Positions 25,206-32,675 are shown, numbered from the stretch's first letter. The stretch is 36,215 nt of DNA from a virus (IMGVR_UViG_3300032304_002419:1-36215), one strand, 5' to 3'. Notes: generated from the letters alone by a model not told the origin. A program made the numbers and translations.

Positions 25206-25242
25206 TATGAACCACTTTTAAAAAACTTAAAAGTGGTTCATA
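25206..25242 (+). terminator. Strong hairpin after dnaK
   Basis: A perfect 16-bp inverted repeat, TATGAACCACTTTTAA and its complement, around a five-base AAAAC loop, about 15 bp after the stop. No run of T follows directly, so it may protect the 3' end rather than terminate by itself. Confidence 0.6.
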
Positions 25243-25277
25243 ATTCTTATCTATTATATATTGAATCATTAGAAAAA

Positions 25278-25315
25278 TAAAAAACCCTCTGATTTCTCAG
25301 AGTTTTTTTATTTTA
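25278..25315. terminator. Bidirectional terminator between dnaK and a convergent gene
   Basis: A-rich arm then CTCTGA, a TTTC loop, TCAGAG and a run of T. Arms carry A-tracts on one side and T-tracts on the other, so it can terminate transcription in both directions between convergent genes. Confidence 0.7.
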
Positions 25316-26578
25316 ATAATCATCATCATCTGGATCTTGTTCATCATATCCGCCACCAGTATCATTTAAGAGTTTATTAGCACCAATTTCACTTGATGAG
25401 TTAGATAGTTTACCTCTATTGTCATTTAAATAACAAAGAGTGTCTAAATAAGGATATTCGCCATTATATCCTCTAAGTAATTGAACTACATAAATTGGGT
25501 TTTTAGATTCAGAACCTCTTACTGCTGTAAAATTTTGAGAAGAGCTTTGTCCTTTTTTGGCCCACCAACCATTTGATTCAGCATATTTCTTGAATAATTC
25601 TTCATCGGAAGAATCAATCGTATAGATTCTATCCATAAACATATCACCTGATGTTGTTTTCCAAAGAATGGCCCTTCCTACTATTTTATCTGATTTGAAT
25701 GAGCCATCAATAATCTGACCTCTATCAGACCATTTAACTACCATTTGACAAACTTCTGGGTTATCAGTATAAATTTCCAACATATCACTTGAAGCTTGTG
25801 CCATGCAAGAATTACCTAAAGTTCCTGCTTCTTCCTCATAATTTTCAGATTGATATAATCTATATATTTCATTTCCACTAACAACTGCAAATTTTGCAAA
25901 AGCATTATTCATAACACCAAGTATAGATTTCCATTCTGAGACAAATTTCTCTTTTTCAGAATCAGAGTATGTTTTGCCTGTAAGTGGTAACATTGCATTT
26001 ATAAATCTACCAATTTTAAGTGGATTTCTAGCAGTTGTCCAAAGTTTTTGATAAACTTCTGTGTCTTCTTGAACACCATTAATGTTAATAACTGCCTTCA
26101 TTGTAGGATCAGTAGCGCATTCATACGCTACATAGACTTTATTGGAATCATAAGGTGAAACTAGTTTACCTAAAATTTTAATCTTAGAATTTTGTGGAGC
26201 TTTTTTAGCCTCTTCTATATTCAAACCCAACAACTCATAAATATGAGCGTTTTGTTGACGACCTTCTTCGGTTTTAAAATCGGAGATTTTAAGGTGATTA
26301 TTAGAATTGGTCAGTTTGTAAAGATTCTCAACATCTTTAACCATTCGTTGAGCTCTGGCATCTTGTATAAAAGTAATTTCATCATTTGTCTTTATATCGA
26401 CATCAATATAATTATAATTGACTTTTTTATCTTGTGATTGAAGAGCAAGAATATCTTGAGCAATCGGGTGTTTAATACCACCCAATATACCTAAAAATGA
26501 TTTAGAAAATTCAATTTGACTTTCTAAAATTAAATCATAGATAACTTTCTCTAAAATAAAATCTCCGTATTTAAGCAT
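25313..26578 (-). CDS. Unknown 421-aa phage protein with MLKYGDFILE start
   Basis: The N-terminus MLKYGDFILEKVIYDLILES fits the capsid-targeting-like motif. The C-terminal half has TLGNSCMAQASSDMLEIYTD, MVVKWSDRGQ, IVGRAILWKTTSGDMFMDRI and LFKKYAESNGWWAKKG, an arrangement I have seen in hypothetical proteins of several phages, with a conserved Gly-Asn-Ser-Cys that could be a catalytic or structural cysteine. The extreme C-terminus is acidic (DEQDPDDDDY). Function is unknown; candidates include a virion-associated enzyme. A TAATATATA (26601-26609) lies 22 bp before the start. Confidence 0.7.
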   Translation of the reverse strand: MLKYGDFILEKVIYDLILESQIEFSKSFLGILGGIKHPIAQDILALQSQDKKVNYNYIDVDIKTNDEITFIQDARAQRMVKDVENLYKLTNSNNHLKISDFKTEEGRQQNAHIYELLGLNIEEAKKAPQNSKIKILGKLVSPYDSNKVYVAYECATDPTMKAVININGVQEDTEVYQKLWTTARNPLKIGRFINAMLPLTGKTYSDSEKEKFVSEWKSILGVMNNAFAKFAVVSGNEIYRLYQSENYEEEAGTLGNSCMAQASSDMLEIYTDNPEVCQMVVKWSDRGQIIDGSFKSDKIVGRAILWKTTSGDMFMDRIYTIDSSDEELFKKYAESNGWWAKKGQSSSQNFTAVRGSESKNPIYVVQLLRGYNGEYPYLDTLCYLNDNRGKLSNSSSEIGANKLLNDTGGGYDEQDPDDDDY

Positions 26579-26612
26579 TGTGACTAAAAATAGTTTTAAT
26601 TATATATTAAAA

Positions 26613-26825
26613 CTATTTTGCCATTTTTCTTAATGTTGAAGACTTTAAACTTATAAACTCATTGGATTGAATTCCATTTTCTAAAAGTAAAGTATCTAAA
26701 TTGCCGATACGTTTATTTAAAAAGGTTTTTGTTTTTGGATCAAAGATTTTTGCCATTACGTGGCCCAATTCTGTGAAGTAGATCTTTTCGAGGATTCTTT
26801 CACCATCCTCGGTGATGATTTTCAT
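26613..26825 (-). CDS. Unknown 70-aa protein
   Basis: Start chosen at ATG 26825 (MKIITEDGERILEKIYFTEL); a TTG at 26846 would add seven residues. The protein is a small beta-then-alpha domain ending TLRKMAK. It stops at TAG, and the frame would close one codon later at TAA. A TAATATATA is upstream at 26882-26890. No family recognised. Confidence 0.5.
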   Translation of the reverse strand: MKIITEDGERILEKIYFTELGHVMAKIFDPKTKTFLNKRIGNLDTLLLENGIQSNEFISLKSSTLRKMAK

Positions 26826-26906
26826 TTGAGTAGGATAATCTGCCAATTTGTTTAAGATTAATTTTTAGTTAAAAATAATAGTATATATTAGTAAATATAA
26901 TTAGTT

Positions 26907-27668
26907 TTATTGAAATTTTGAAAAATTTTCAAAGTTTTTTAAATGTCTGAAACCTTCTCTAATCCTGGTATAGACATCTATTCCTCTTCCACCCAACTTA
27001 ATCTTAAACTCATTAATTAGTTTTCTAAGTTGAATAATGGATTTTATCTCACCTTTTAAAATCTTTTCTTCAAACACATTTCTTGATATATCAGAATAAT
27101 TGTCTAATTCACTCATTAACTCATCTATTGTTCTTTGACTACCAACATTCCAGTCATAATAATTATAAAGTGAGATTCTATCTGGTGATTTAGTATCATT
27201 TCCATCGTAAATAACATAGGTTTTTAAAATTTTAGATCCTAACTTCTTTAGGAATAAATCGATTGATAAACCAGTTGTTCCTGAATAAAATGAATCATCT
27301 ACAAAAATAAATTCTTTACGATTTATATCACCAATTTGCTTCTGAATATGAACCTCCTTCACCTTCTTTATTTTATCCATATCAGTAAAGTGTGAGGTTA
27401 ATCCACCACTTACTTGTAAAATAGTTCCTTTACATTTTATATCACCTCTTTTAAGAAGAAATATAATCAAATCGCCAAATCCACCACTAACAACCAAATT
27501 GTAATCTAAACCAAAATTAGAATAAATCTTTTCGAATAACTTGATTATAATATCTATGTTTTTTGGTTTTTTGATTTCTGAATCCAATTTATCAAAGAAT
27601 ATATTACCACCTGGGGTTGTCTTAGATATATCTTTAACAATTGTATCAATTCGTTTGGTGATATTCAT
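26907..27668 (-). CDS. Phosphoribosyltransferase-like protein
   Basis: 253 aa. The segment KEFIFVDDSFYSGTTGLSID (residues about 136-155) is a PRPP-binding loop of the type I phosphoribosyltransferase fold (two acidic residues, then xxSGTT). It is preceded by a Rossmann-like strand with VVSGGFGDL. The C-terminus (GGRGIDVYTRIREGFRHLKNFENFSKFQ) ends in a segment similar to the recurring F-E-x-F motif. The family makes nucleotides from bases and PRPP or acts in regulation; the substrate here is unknown. A TAATATATA (27675-27683) lies 6 bp before the ATG. Confidence 0.75.
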   Translation of the reverse strand: MNITKRIDTIVKDISKTTPGGNIFFDKLDSEIKKPKNIDIIIKLFEKIYSNFGLDYNLVVSGGFGDLIIFLLKRGDIKCKGTILQVSGGLTSHFTDMDKIKKVKEVHIQKQIGDINRKEFIFVDDSFYSGTTGLSIDLFLKKLGSKILKTYVIYDGNDTKSPDRISLYNYYDWNVGSQRTIDELMSELDNYSDISRNVFEEKILKGEIKSIIQLRKLINEFKIKLGGRGIDVYTRIREGFRHLKNFENFSKFQ

Positions 27669-27734
27669 ATACTGTATATATTAATTCAACTTTATGTGTT
27701 AAATAACATAAAATAAAAAAGTAAAAGTTAAATT

Positions 27735-28220
27735 ATGAAAATATCAGTTTTTGCAGAAGATTTAGTTAAAAGGTGTGTGTGGGATCATTATGTTTATTAT
27801 GTGCTTGGTTCTGACAAGGATGCAGAACAATTATTAAAAGAAAATAAAGAGTTTGAAATATCAGAGAGAGATGCCCTTGTCATTGGACTTCTTAAAGTTA
27901 TTGAAACCTCAAATTTAATTCATAAATTCAATACTTATGTGGTTGATTTTTTGGCAAACAAGTCTATCAGCCAAGGAAAAGATGTTCTTGTGAGAAAGAA
28001 AGGACTTGAGACATCTGTTGATAAATTCTTAGACAAGTTTCCAGACTATTGGATTCCGAATGTTGAATATAAAAAGTCTTTAACTGAATTGGTTGATTAT
28101 ATTGAGGTTTTCAAAAGTGGTGTTGAAAAAATAGACATCATTAAAGTAACCGATCAATTTGGAACTCATGAGTATCTAAACTCAAACAACGTCAAAAAAT
28201 TACTTAGTTTCAATTATTAA
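27735..28220 (+). CDS. Unknown 161-aa protein heading the grpE-dnaJ operon
   Basis: No family recognised. Mostly helical, beginning MKISVFAEDLVKRCVWDHYV, with LLKENKEFEISERDALVIGL and a C-terminal FKSGVEKIDIIKVTDQFGTH. It ends 4 bases before grpE, so the two are probably co-transcribed. The position suggests a role tied to the phage chaperone system, perhaps a client or regulator, but this is not shown by the sequence. Confidence 0.65.
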   Translation: MKISVFAEDLVKRCVWDHYVYYVLGSDKDAEQLLKENKEFEISERDALVIGLLKVIETSNLIHKFNTYVVDFLANKSISQGKDVLVRKKGLETSVDKFLDKFPDYWIPNVEYKKSLTELVDYIEVFKSGVEKIDIIKVTDQFGTHEYLNSNNVKKLLSFNY

Positions 28221-28224
28221 TATT

Positions 28225-28662
28225 ATGGAAGAAAAAGAATTAGAAGTAGAAAAAGAAATTCAAAAAGAAGAACCAGATTGGAAAGATTCTTATTTGAGAT
28301 TATTAGCAGATTTTGATAACTTCAAAAAAAGAAACATTAAAGAAAAAGAGGAAATCAAACTTAAAACTAAACTTGATACACTCTCCTCTGTCTTAGAATT
28401 AGATAATGATTTTCATTTAGCTCAGAAAGTAATTAAAGATCCAAAGTCTTTAGAAGCGGTAAAGGTCATTACTGATAAGTTATCATCTTTCCTAAAGTCA
28501 AAGGGTTTTGAAGAGGTTCAAACTGAAAAGTATGATGAAGATTTACATGAAGTTATTTCAGTTTTAGAAACTGGTAGAGAGGGTATAGTTGATGTAGTAT
28601 CAAAAGGTTGGAAGTTAAATGGTCAGGTAGTTAAATATCCAAAAGTAATAATTTCAAGGTAA
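28225..28662 (+). CDS. grpE: GrpE nucleotide-exchange factor
   Basis: 145 aa, shorter than bacterial GrpE (about 190) because the N-terminal tail is reduced. It has an acidic start, the coiled-coil helix SYLRLLADFDNFKKRNIKEK, LELDNDFHLAQK, and the C-terminal beta-wing with GFEEVQTEKYDEDLHEVISV and KGWKLNGQVVKYPKVIISR, all diagnostic of GrpE. It exchanges ADP on DnaK. The stop shares its last base with the next ATG (TAATG). Confidence 0.95.
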   Translation: MEEKELEVEKEIQKEEPDWKDSYLRLLADFDNFKKRNIKEKEEIKLKTKLDTLSSVLELDNDFHLAQKVIKDPKSLEAVKVITDKLSSFLKSKGFEEVQTEKYDEDLHEVISVLETGREGIVDVVSKGWKLNGQVVKYPKVIISR

Positions 28663-29153
28663 TGAAAAAAAAGTATTCTTCAATAGTTGAATTACAAAGT
28701 GAGCCTATTTTTAATGCCTTATTGAAAGGCACCGAAGGAGAAAATAGAGACCTCTTGAGAGAGTTGATGGTGAATACTTGTCAGAGTAATTTATTTTCCG
28801 ATTCTTTTTGGTTTACAGAGTTGGATGGTGATTATCCAATTGAATATGTTTTACCAGCTGTTAGAAGAGTTTTCGCTTCTTTTTTCATTCAAATACCACC
28901 ATTATTAGGAAGTGATCAGAAACGTGTTGAACTTTTTCAATTACAGTTTAACCTAGAAGAATTTCTAATTGAAGTATCTAATAAGATTAAAACAATTGAA
29001 AGATTATCTGATTTTGAGCATATAGATAAAGCATCCACTGTTCTACAACTTATTGTGGATAATTATGTGTCCGGTAAAATAAAAATGACGAGAGTTGATA
29101 ATCTTACACAAACAATTAGAGAAATTAAATTGGAAAAACACTTGAAAATATAA
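28662..29153 (+). CDS. Unknown 163-aa protein between grpE and dnaJ
   Basis: Mostly helical soluble protein. It begins MKKKYSSIVELQSEPIFNAL and includes FSDSFWFTELDGDYPIEYVL and a long helical region with FQLQFNLEEFLIEVSNKIKT. The ATG overlaps the grpE stop by 1 nt, so it is translated with the chaperones, and dnaJ follows after 9 bases. No family recognised. Its fixed position inside a chaperone operon makes it a candidate phage co-chaperone or client. Confidence 0.65.
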   Translation: MKKKYSSIVELQSEPIFNALLKGTEGENRDLLRELMVNTCQSNLFSDSFWFTELDGDYPIEYVLPAVRRVFASFFIQIPPLLGSDQKRVELFQLQFNLEEFLIEVSNKIKTIERLSDFEHIDKASTVLQLIVDNYVSGKIKMTRVDNLTQTIREIKLEKHLKI

Positions 29154-29162
29154 ATACTAATT

Positions 29163-30203
29163 ATGAGTAAGGACTATTATAAAATACTAAAAGTTGATAA
29201 AAGCGCAAGTCAAGAAGAAATTAAAAAGGCTTATCGGAAATTAGCTTTAAAATACCATCCTGATAAAAATCAAGGAAATAGTGAAGCAGAGGAAAAATTC
29301 AAAGAAGTTTCAGATGCTTATTCGATTCTTTCAGATGAAAATAAAAAATCACAGTATGACCGTTTTGGTTCGGTGGGTGGTAATAACTCCGGTGGTGGTA
29401 ATCCATTTAATATGGACGATATTTTTTCTCAATTTGGTGATATTTTTGGTAGACGTAGTAATGGACCACAACAAAGAAGAGGTTCAGATCTGAGAGTCAA
29501 GGTAAATGTCACTCTTAATGATATAATTTTTGGATGTACTAAAAAAATCAAATATACTAGACACGATAAATGTAATGTTTGTAGTGGTAAAGGTGGTGAA
29601 GAATTAACCACTTGTCTTCCTTGTCAAGGAACTGGACATAGAAGTGTCGTGCAAAATACACCATTCGGAACCATTAGACAATCAGCTGTTTGTAATCACT
29701 GTGGTGGTAGTGGTAAATCTGTAAAAAATCCATGTAAGTCATGTTCTGGTAATGGAACTCAAGTAAAACAAGAAACCGTAGATATTGAAATACCAAAAGG
29801 AGCTATTAATGGTAGTTTTATGTCAATGCCTCAATACGGTAATTGTATAAGAGGTGGAGTCCCAGGAGATTTACAAATTGTAGTTGAAGAGATTCCAGAT
29901 CCTTTTTTCAAAAGAGAAGAGTTAAATCTTATCTATGATGAAAATGTTTCCATAGTTGATGCTATTTTAGGAACGGAAAAAATCCTAAAAACGCCAAATG
30001 GTCAAGAAATCAAGTTCGGTATAAATCCTGGCACAACTCATGGTAAATTACTTAGAATAAGTGGTAAAGGAATTCCAGATGTTCACTATCCAGGACACAC
30101 TGGTGATTTATTCATACGAGTTAATTTAAAAGTTCCAAAGACTGTTTCTAATGAGGAAAAAGAATTACTTCAACATTTGAAGAAAAGTCCTAATTTCAAT
30201 TAG
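29163..30203 (+). CDS. dnaJ: Chaperone DnaJ (Hsp40)
   Basis: 346 aa. The J domain has HPDK (residues 32-35), followed by a Gly/Phe-rich region (about 68-105) and four CxxCxGxG zinc repeats (Cys137/140, 151/154, 177/180, 191/194), then the C-terminal substrate-binding domains. It is about 30 residues shorter than E. coli DnaJ, ending just after the second substrate-binding domain without the usual dimerisation tail. The stop TAG is followed within 10 bases by the first cassette-array-like sequence, so the array may have inserted at, or replaced, the 3' end. Partner of the phage DnaK and GrpE. Confidence 0.95.
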   Translation: MSKDYYKILKVDKSASQEEIKKAYRKLALKYHPDKNQGNSEAEEKFKEVSDAYSILSDENKKSQYDRFGSVGGNNSGGGNPFNMDDIFSQFGDIFGRRSNGPQQRRGSDLRVKVNVTLNDIIFGCTKKIKYTRHDKCNVCSGKGGEELTTCLPCQGTGHRSVVQNTPFGTIRQSAVCNHCGGSGKSVKNPCKSCSGNGTQVKQETVDIEIPKGAINGSFMSMPQYGNCIRGGVPGDLQIVVEEIPDPFFKREELNLIYDENVSIVDAILGTEKILKTPNGQEIKFGINPGTTHGKLLRISGKGIPDVHYPGHTGDLFIRVNLKVPKTVSNEEKELLQHLKKSPNFN

Positions 30204-30208
30204 ACAAA

Positions 30209-30270
30209 GTAAGATTTATTTCTTATATTTGTTGATAAAGTACATCTTGGGTGTATGAGAAGGTTTGCTT
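30209..30270 (+). repeat. Left boundary of cassette array: two different attC-like half-sites fused
   Basis: The first part contains ATTTATTTCTTATATTTGTTG, identical to the right arm of the site at 33968-34053, with a degenerate GTTGATAAA instead of GTTATAAA. It is followed by TTGGGTGTATGAGAAGG, which equals the left arm of the site at 35361-35457. A complete palindrome is not formed. This looks like a scar at the edge of the array. Confidence 0.65.
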
Positions 30271-30271
30271 T

Positions 30272-30568
30272 ATGGGTGAAGATATTAGAAAAATGATTGA
30301 TAAAGTTAAGAACTTTAAACAATTTGTAAATGAAAGTGAGTTTTCTTTTGTCTCTATACCAGAAAAAGAAACACCAACAATGATAAAACTAATAAAGACA
30401 GCTGAAAGAGATGGGTATTTAACTGGACATGAAGGTGGCGCTAATTATGTTATGGATGCAGCGAAAAAAGTTGCAAAAGAATGGGATGAATTAGACACAG
30501 AACAAAAGAAAGTTTTTAGAGATAGTTTTTATCAAAAGTTTTTAAAATTAATACACAAGGTTGGGTAA
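30272..30568 (+). CDS. Cassette 1 protein, 98 aa, with KNFKQFVNES motif
   Basis: Start uncertain between ATG 30272 (MGEDIRKMIDKVKNF) and ATG 30293 (MIDKVKNFKQFVNESEF). The latter would put the capsid-targeting-like motif FKQFVNES at the extreme N-terminus. The rest is a small helical domain (MIKLIKTAERDGYLTGHEGG, ANYVMDAAKKVAKEWDEL). First gene after dnaJ; its 5' end contains left-arm sequence of an attC-like site, and its 3' untranslated tail (TAAATTTTTAAAAAGTTTTT) is shared with two later cassettes. Function unknown. Confidence 0.6.
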   Translation: MGEDIRKMIDKVKNFKQFVNESEFSFVSIPEKETPTMIKLIKTAERDGYLTGHEGGANYVMDAAKKVAKEWDELDTEQKKVFRDSFYQKFLKLIHKVG

Positions 30569-30622
30569 ATTTTTAAAAAGTTTTTCTCACAAATGTTAAA
30601 TAGAAGCACTATGGTAGCATTG

Positions 30623-30755
30623 CATATAACGGTTGAGAATATAAGTAGTAACCGATTTGAAAAAAGAAACTTAAAATTAAAGATAAATGTTAAACAAAAG
30701 TAGTAACTTAAATAAACCACATAACTCGGTTATTACTTATATTCTTTGTTATGTG
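30623..30755 (+). repeat. attC-like site A (133 bp)
   Basis: CATATAAC at the left and GTTATGTG at the right are the outer pair. The inner arms GAATATAAGTAGTAACCGA (30637-30655) and TCGGTTATTACTTATATTC pair over 19 positions with one G.T wobble on this strand. The loop of about 70 nt is A-rich. The first 63 bases recur in site G. It separates cassette genes 1 and 2. Confidence 0.85.
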
Positions 30756-30765
30756 TAGTTTTATT

Positions 30766-30963
30766 ATGAAAAAATGGAATAAATTTGAGAAGATTAAACC
30801 TATTGAAAGCGACTATCCAATCGTGGTAGTTTCAAAAAGGGAAAGTAAAAACAGAACTGCTTATAATATACAAGTTGTTCTTGAGGAAAGTTTGATACAT
30901 CTAAGTAAAAGACACAGTTCTGTTTTTACAAAATGGTTGAAACTACCTGATTATATGGATTAA
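30766..30963 (+). CDS. Cassette 2 protein, 65 aa
   Basis: Small basic protein from ATG 30766 (MKKWNKFEKIKPIESDYPIV); an in-frame ATG at 30751 lies inside the R' box of site A and would add five residues. It has a beta-strand pair (IVVVSKRESKNRTAYNIQVV) and a C-terminal WLKLPDYMD. No known family. The unit ends match exactly: GTTATGTGTA at the 5' end and TACACATAAC at the 3' end. Confidence 0.55.
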   Translation: MKKWNKFEKIKPIESDYPIVVVSKRESKNRTAYNIQVVLEESLIHLSKRHSSVFTKWLKLPDYMD

Positions 30964-30968
30964 AATTA

Positions 30969-31025
30969 CACATAACGGTTTGCGTATAAAAAATCGTTTT
31001 AATGTTTTTTATACGCTGTTATCAG
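30969..31025 (+). repeat. attC-like site B (57 bp, shortest)
   Basis: CATAAC and GTTATC form the outer pair. Inner arms GCGTATAAAAAA (30982-30993) and TTTTTTATACGC (31005-31016) are perfectly complementary around an 11-nt loop. The spacer is GGTTT on the left and T on the right. It ends cassette 2 and precedes the methyltransferase cassette. Confidence 0.85.
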
Positions 31026-31116
31026 TAGTACGGTAATTAACCACAAATGCTCAATCGGAGAACTGAACCTTTTTCTTTTCTTTTTTGTGTGGTGGGAAAA
31101 ATATTAAAATAAAATT

Positions 31117-31905
31117 ATGACAATAGATTTAAGATTCGGAGATACAATAAAGCAAATGAAATTGATACCTGATAAAAGCATTGACTTTATTTGCTGTGAT
31201 TTACCTTACGGAACGACTGCATGTTCGTGGGATGTGGTTATTCCATTTGATGAATTGTGGAAACAATACAATAGAATAATTAAAGATAATGGAGCAATAG
31301 CATTGTTTGGTAATGAACCTTTTAGTTCCACACTTAGAATTAGTAATTTAAAAAATTATAAGTATGATATTATTTGGCAAAAAGAAAAACCAACAAACCC
31401 ATTTACTATTAAAAAACAATTTGGAAAGGTTCATGAAAATATATCAATATTTTATAAGAAAACACCAACTTATAACCCACAAATGAGTAAACGTGATAAT
31501 GTTACAAATCCCAAACCAATGAAAGGTGATTTGAATATTGATGAAACTAATGTTATAAGCGGTGTTTATAAACATTCAGAAGATTATAACCCATATTTAG
31601 TATATCCAATATCAGTTCAAAAATTTAATAGAGATAGTAAAAAAGGTGTTGAAAAACTACATCCAACACAAAAACCGTTATTATTGATAGAACTTTTGGT
31701 AAAGACTTATTCAAATGAGAATGATATTGTTTTAGACAACACTTTTGGAAGTTGCACCACAGGAATTGCTTGTATAAACACCAATAGAAGCTTTATCGGA
31801 ATTGAGAATAATATGGATTATTTTAATATTTCTTTAAAGAGGGTGGAAGAAAAAAGAAAAGAAAAAGAATTTAACGTAGTAACTTCATTCGGAGATGGAA
31901 TGTAG
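31117..31905 (+). CDS. DNA methyltransferase (N6-adenine/N4-cytosine type), cassette 3
   Basis: 262 aa. The catalytic DLPYGTTACSWD (residues 28-39) corresponds to the DPPY motif IV, and the AdoMet-binding FxGxG-like motif appears near the C-terminus as DNTFGSCTTGIACINTNR, after HPTQKPLLLIELLVKTYS. This order (motif IV before motif I) is the beta-class arrangement. It methylates DNA adenine-N6 or cytosine-N4 at a specific sequence; no restriction partner is present, so it likely protects phage DNA or marks it. The 5' leader shares TGTGTGGTGG with the cassette at 33.4 kb. It is the only array gene with a clear enzyme identity. Stop is TAG. Confidence 0.93.
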   Translation: MTIDLRFGDTIKQMKLIPDKSIDFICCDLPYGTTACSWDVVIPFDELWKQYNRIIKDNGAIALFGNEPFSSTLRISNLKNYKYDIIWQKEKPTNPFTIKKQFGKVHENISIFYKKTPTYNPQMSKRDNVTNPKPMKGDLNIDETNVISGVYKHSEDYNPYLVYPISVQKFNRDSKKGVEKLHPTQKPLLLIELLVKTYSNENDIVLDNTFGSCTTGIACINTNRSFIGIENNMDYFNISLKRVEEKRKEKEFNVVTSFGDGM

Positions 31906-31910
31906 TATTA

Positions 31911-32044
31911 CTGCTAACGTCCGCAGGTATATTTCAGTTGCGGAATATGAAGTATATAATAATCAGATTAGTAATAACTTAAATACGAGAACAAATGACA
32001 AAAGAAACACAAAAACCGCAATTGAATATACCTGTTGTTAGCGT
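31911..32044 (+). repeat. attC-like site C, with start codon of next gene in its loop
   Basis: Outer pair GCTAAC (31913-31918) and GTTAGC (32037-32042). Arms CAGGTATATTTCAGTTGCGG and CCGCAATTGAATATACCTG pair with one extrahelical T and one G.T wobble. The ATG of the next gene (31995) lies in the loop, and the right arm is translated. Confidence 0.85.
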
Positions 32045-32195
32045 GAGTGATATTCATTCATTTTTAGAATGGTTAAATAATCAACAAAAAGATTATATGA
32101 GTGGTGAATTTCTATATGATGTGAAAGGTTATTACAAACGCTTAAAGCAAGGAGAAATGTTTGATTATTGGTTAGAACGTGTTCATTCACGCTAA
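31995..32195 (+). CDS. Cassette 4 protein, 66 aa, N-terminus encoded by attC-like site C
   Basis: MTKETQKPQLNIPVVSVSDI: the first 16 codons come from the loop and right arm of site C, with PQLNIPVV encoded by the arm itself. The body (HSFLEWLNNQQKDYMSGEFL, YYKRLKQGEMFDYWLERVHS) is a small helical domain. The TAA stop is part of the R'' box (CGCTAAC) of site D, so both ends of the gene are formed by recombination sites. The unit ends match over ten bases (GTTAGCGTGA and TCACGCTAAC). Function unknown. Confidence 0.6.
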   Translation: MTKETQKPQLNIPVVSVSDIHSFLEWLNNQQKDYMSGEFLYDVKGYYKRLKQGEMFDYWLERVHSR

Positions 32196-32324
32196 CGATA
32201 CTCAGATATATTTAGGTTTTCTTTTTAATATATACTAAAAACTAATTTACGAAGATGAAAGATTTAAAACACATTAAAAGATTTAACGAACATCAAGAAA
32301 ACTTGAATATATCTGATGTTAGTG
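32190..32324 (+). repeat. attC-like site D, with phage motif and start codon in its loop
   Basis: Outer pair GCTAAC (32191-32196) and GTTAGT (32318-32323). Arms CAGATATATTTAGGTTTTC and GAAAACTTGAATATATCTG pair over 19 positions with two G.T wobbles. The loop contains TAATATATA (32226-32234) and the ATG (32255) of the next gene, whose N-terminus reads through the right arm. Confidence 0.8.
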
Positions 32325-32566
32325 ATAGTAAATTTGAAATAATAGGTCCAGATATGGATGAGATTTTGGATGGTATAAACTTTATCAATCAAAATTATGA
32401 TGATTCTGTTAAATTAAAACCTATGGATTGGTCACTATTAGTTTCAGATAACTATTCCATTTTTGTGAAATTTGAACCAGAGGGTGATGAAAATAGACAC
32501 ATCAGATTTATGAATGAAATGTTATCTGAAAATAATTTTGATTGTAAGTTATATAAGACTAAATAA
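32255..32566 (+). CDS. Cassette 5 protein, 103 aa, with KHIKRFNEHQE start from site D
   Basis: MKDLKHIKRFNEHQENLNIS: the first 22 codons lie in site D, so the capsid-targeting-like KRFNE is supplied by the recombination site rather than by the mobile unit body. After the GTT core the cassette proper encodes an acidic alpha/beta domain (FEIIGPDMDEILDGINFINQ, WSLLVSDNYSIFVKFEPEGD). Unit ends match over GTTAGTGATA. Family unknown. Confidence 0.65.
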   Translation: MKDLKHIKRFNEHQENLNISDVSDSKFEIIGPDMDEILDGINFINQNYDDSVKLKPMDWSLLVSDNYSIFVKFEPEGDENRHIRFMNEMLSENNFDCKLYKTK

Positions 32567-32580
32567 TTCAAATTTATTAT

Positions 32581-32675
32581 CACTAACGGTTGGGTGTATA
32601 TGTAGGTTTTTTAATTAAAATTTAATATATACTACAAAACTAAATAAAAAACTTACATATACACCTTGTTATGTG
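32581..32675 (+). repeat. attC-like site E, with phage motif in its loop
   Basis: Outer pair CACTAAC and GTTATGTG; arms GGTGTATATGTAGGTTTTTT and AAAAAACTTACATATACACC pair over 20 positions with one G.T wobble. The loop carries TAATATATA (32623-32631), followed by CTACAAAAC, similar to the site D loop. Confidence 0.88.

Noticed and set aside
30532-30720. Minus-strand frame spanning site A
   Set aside because: It runs through the palindrome and untranslated tail and gives a hydrophobic, low-complexity sequence; no cassette gene in the array is on the minus strand.
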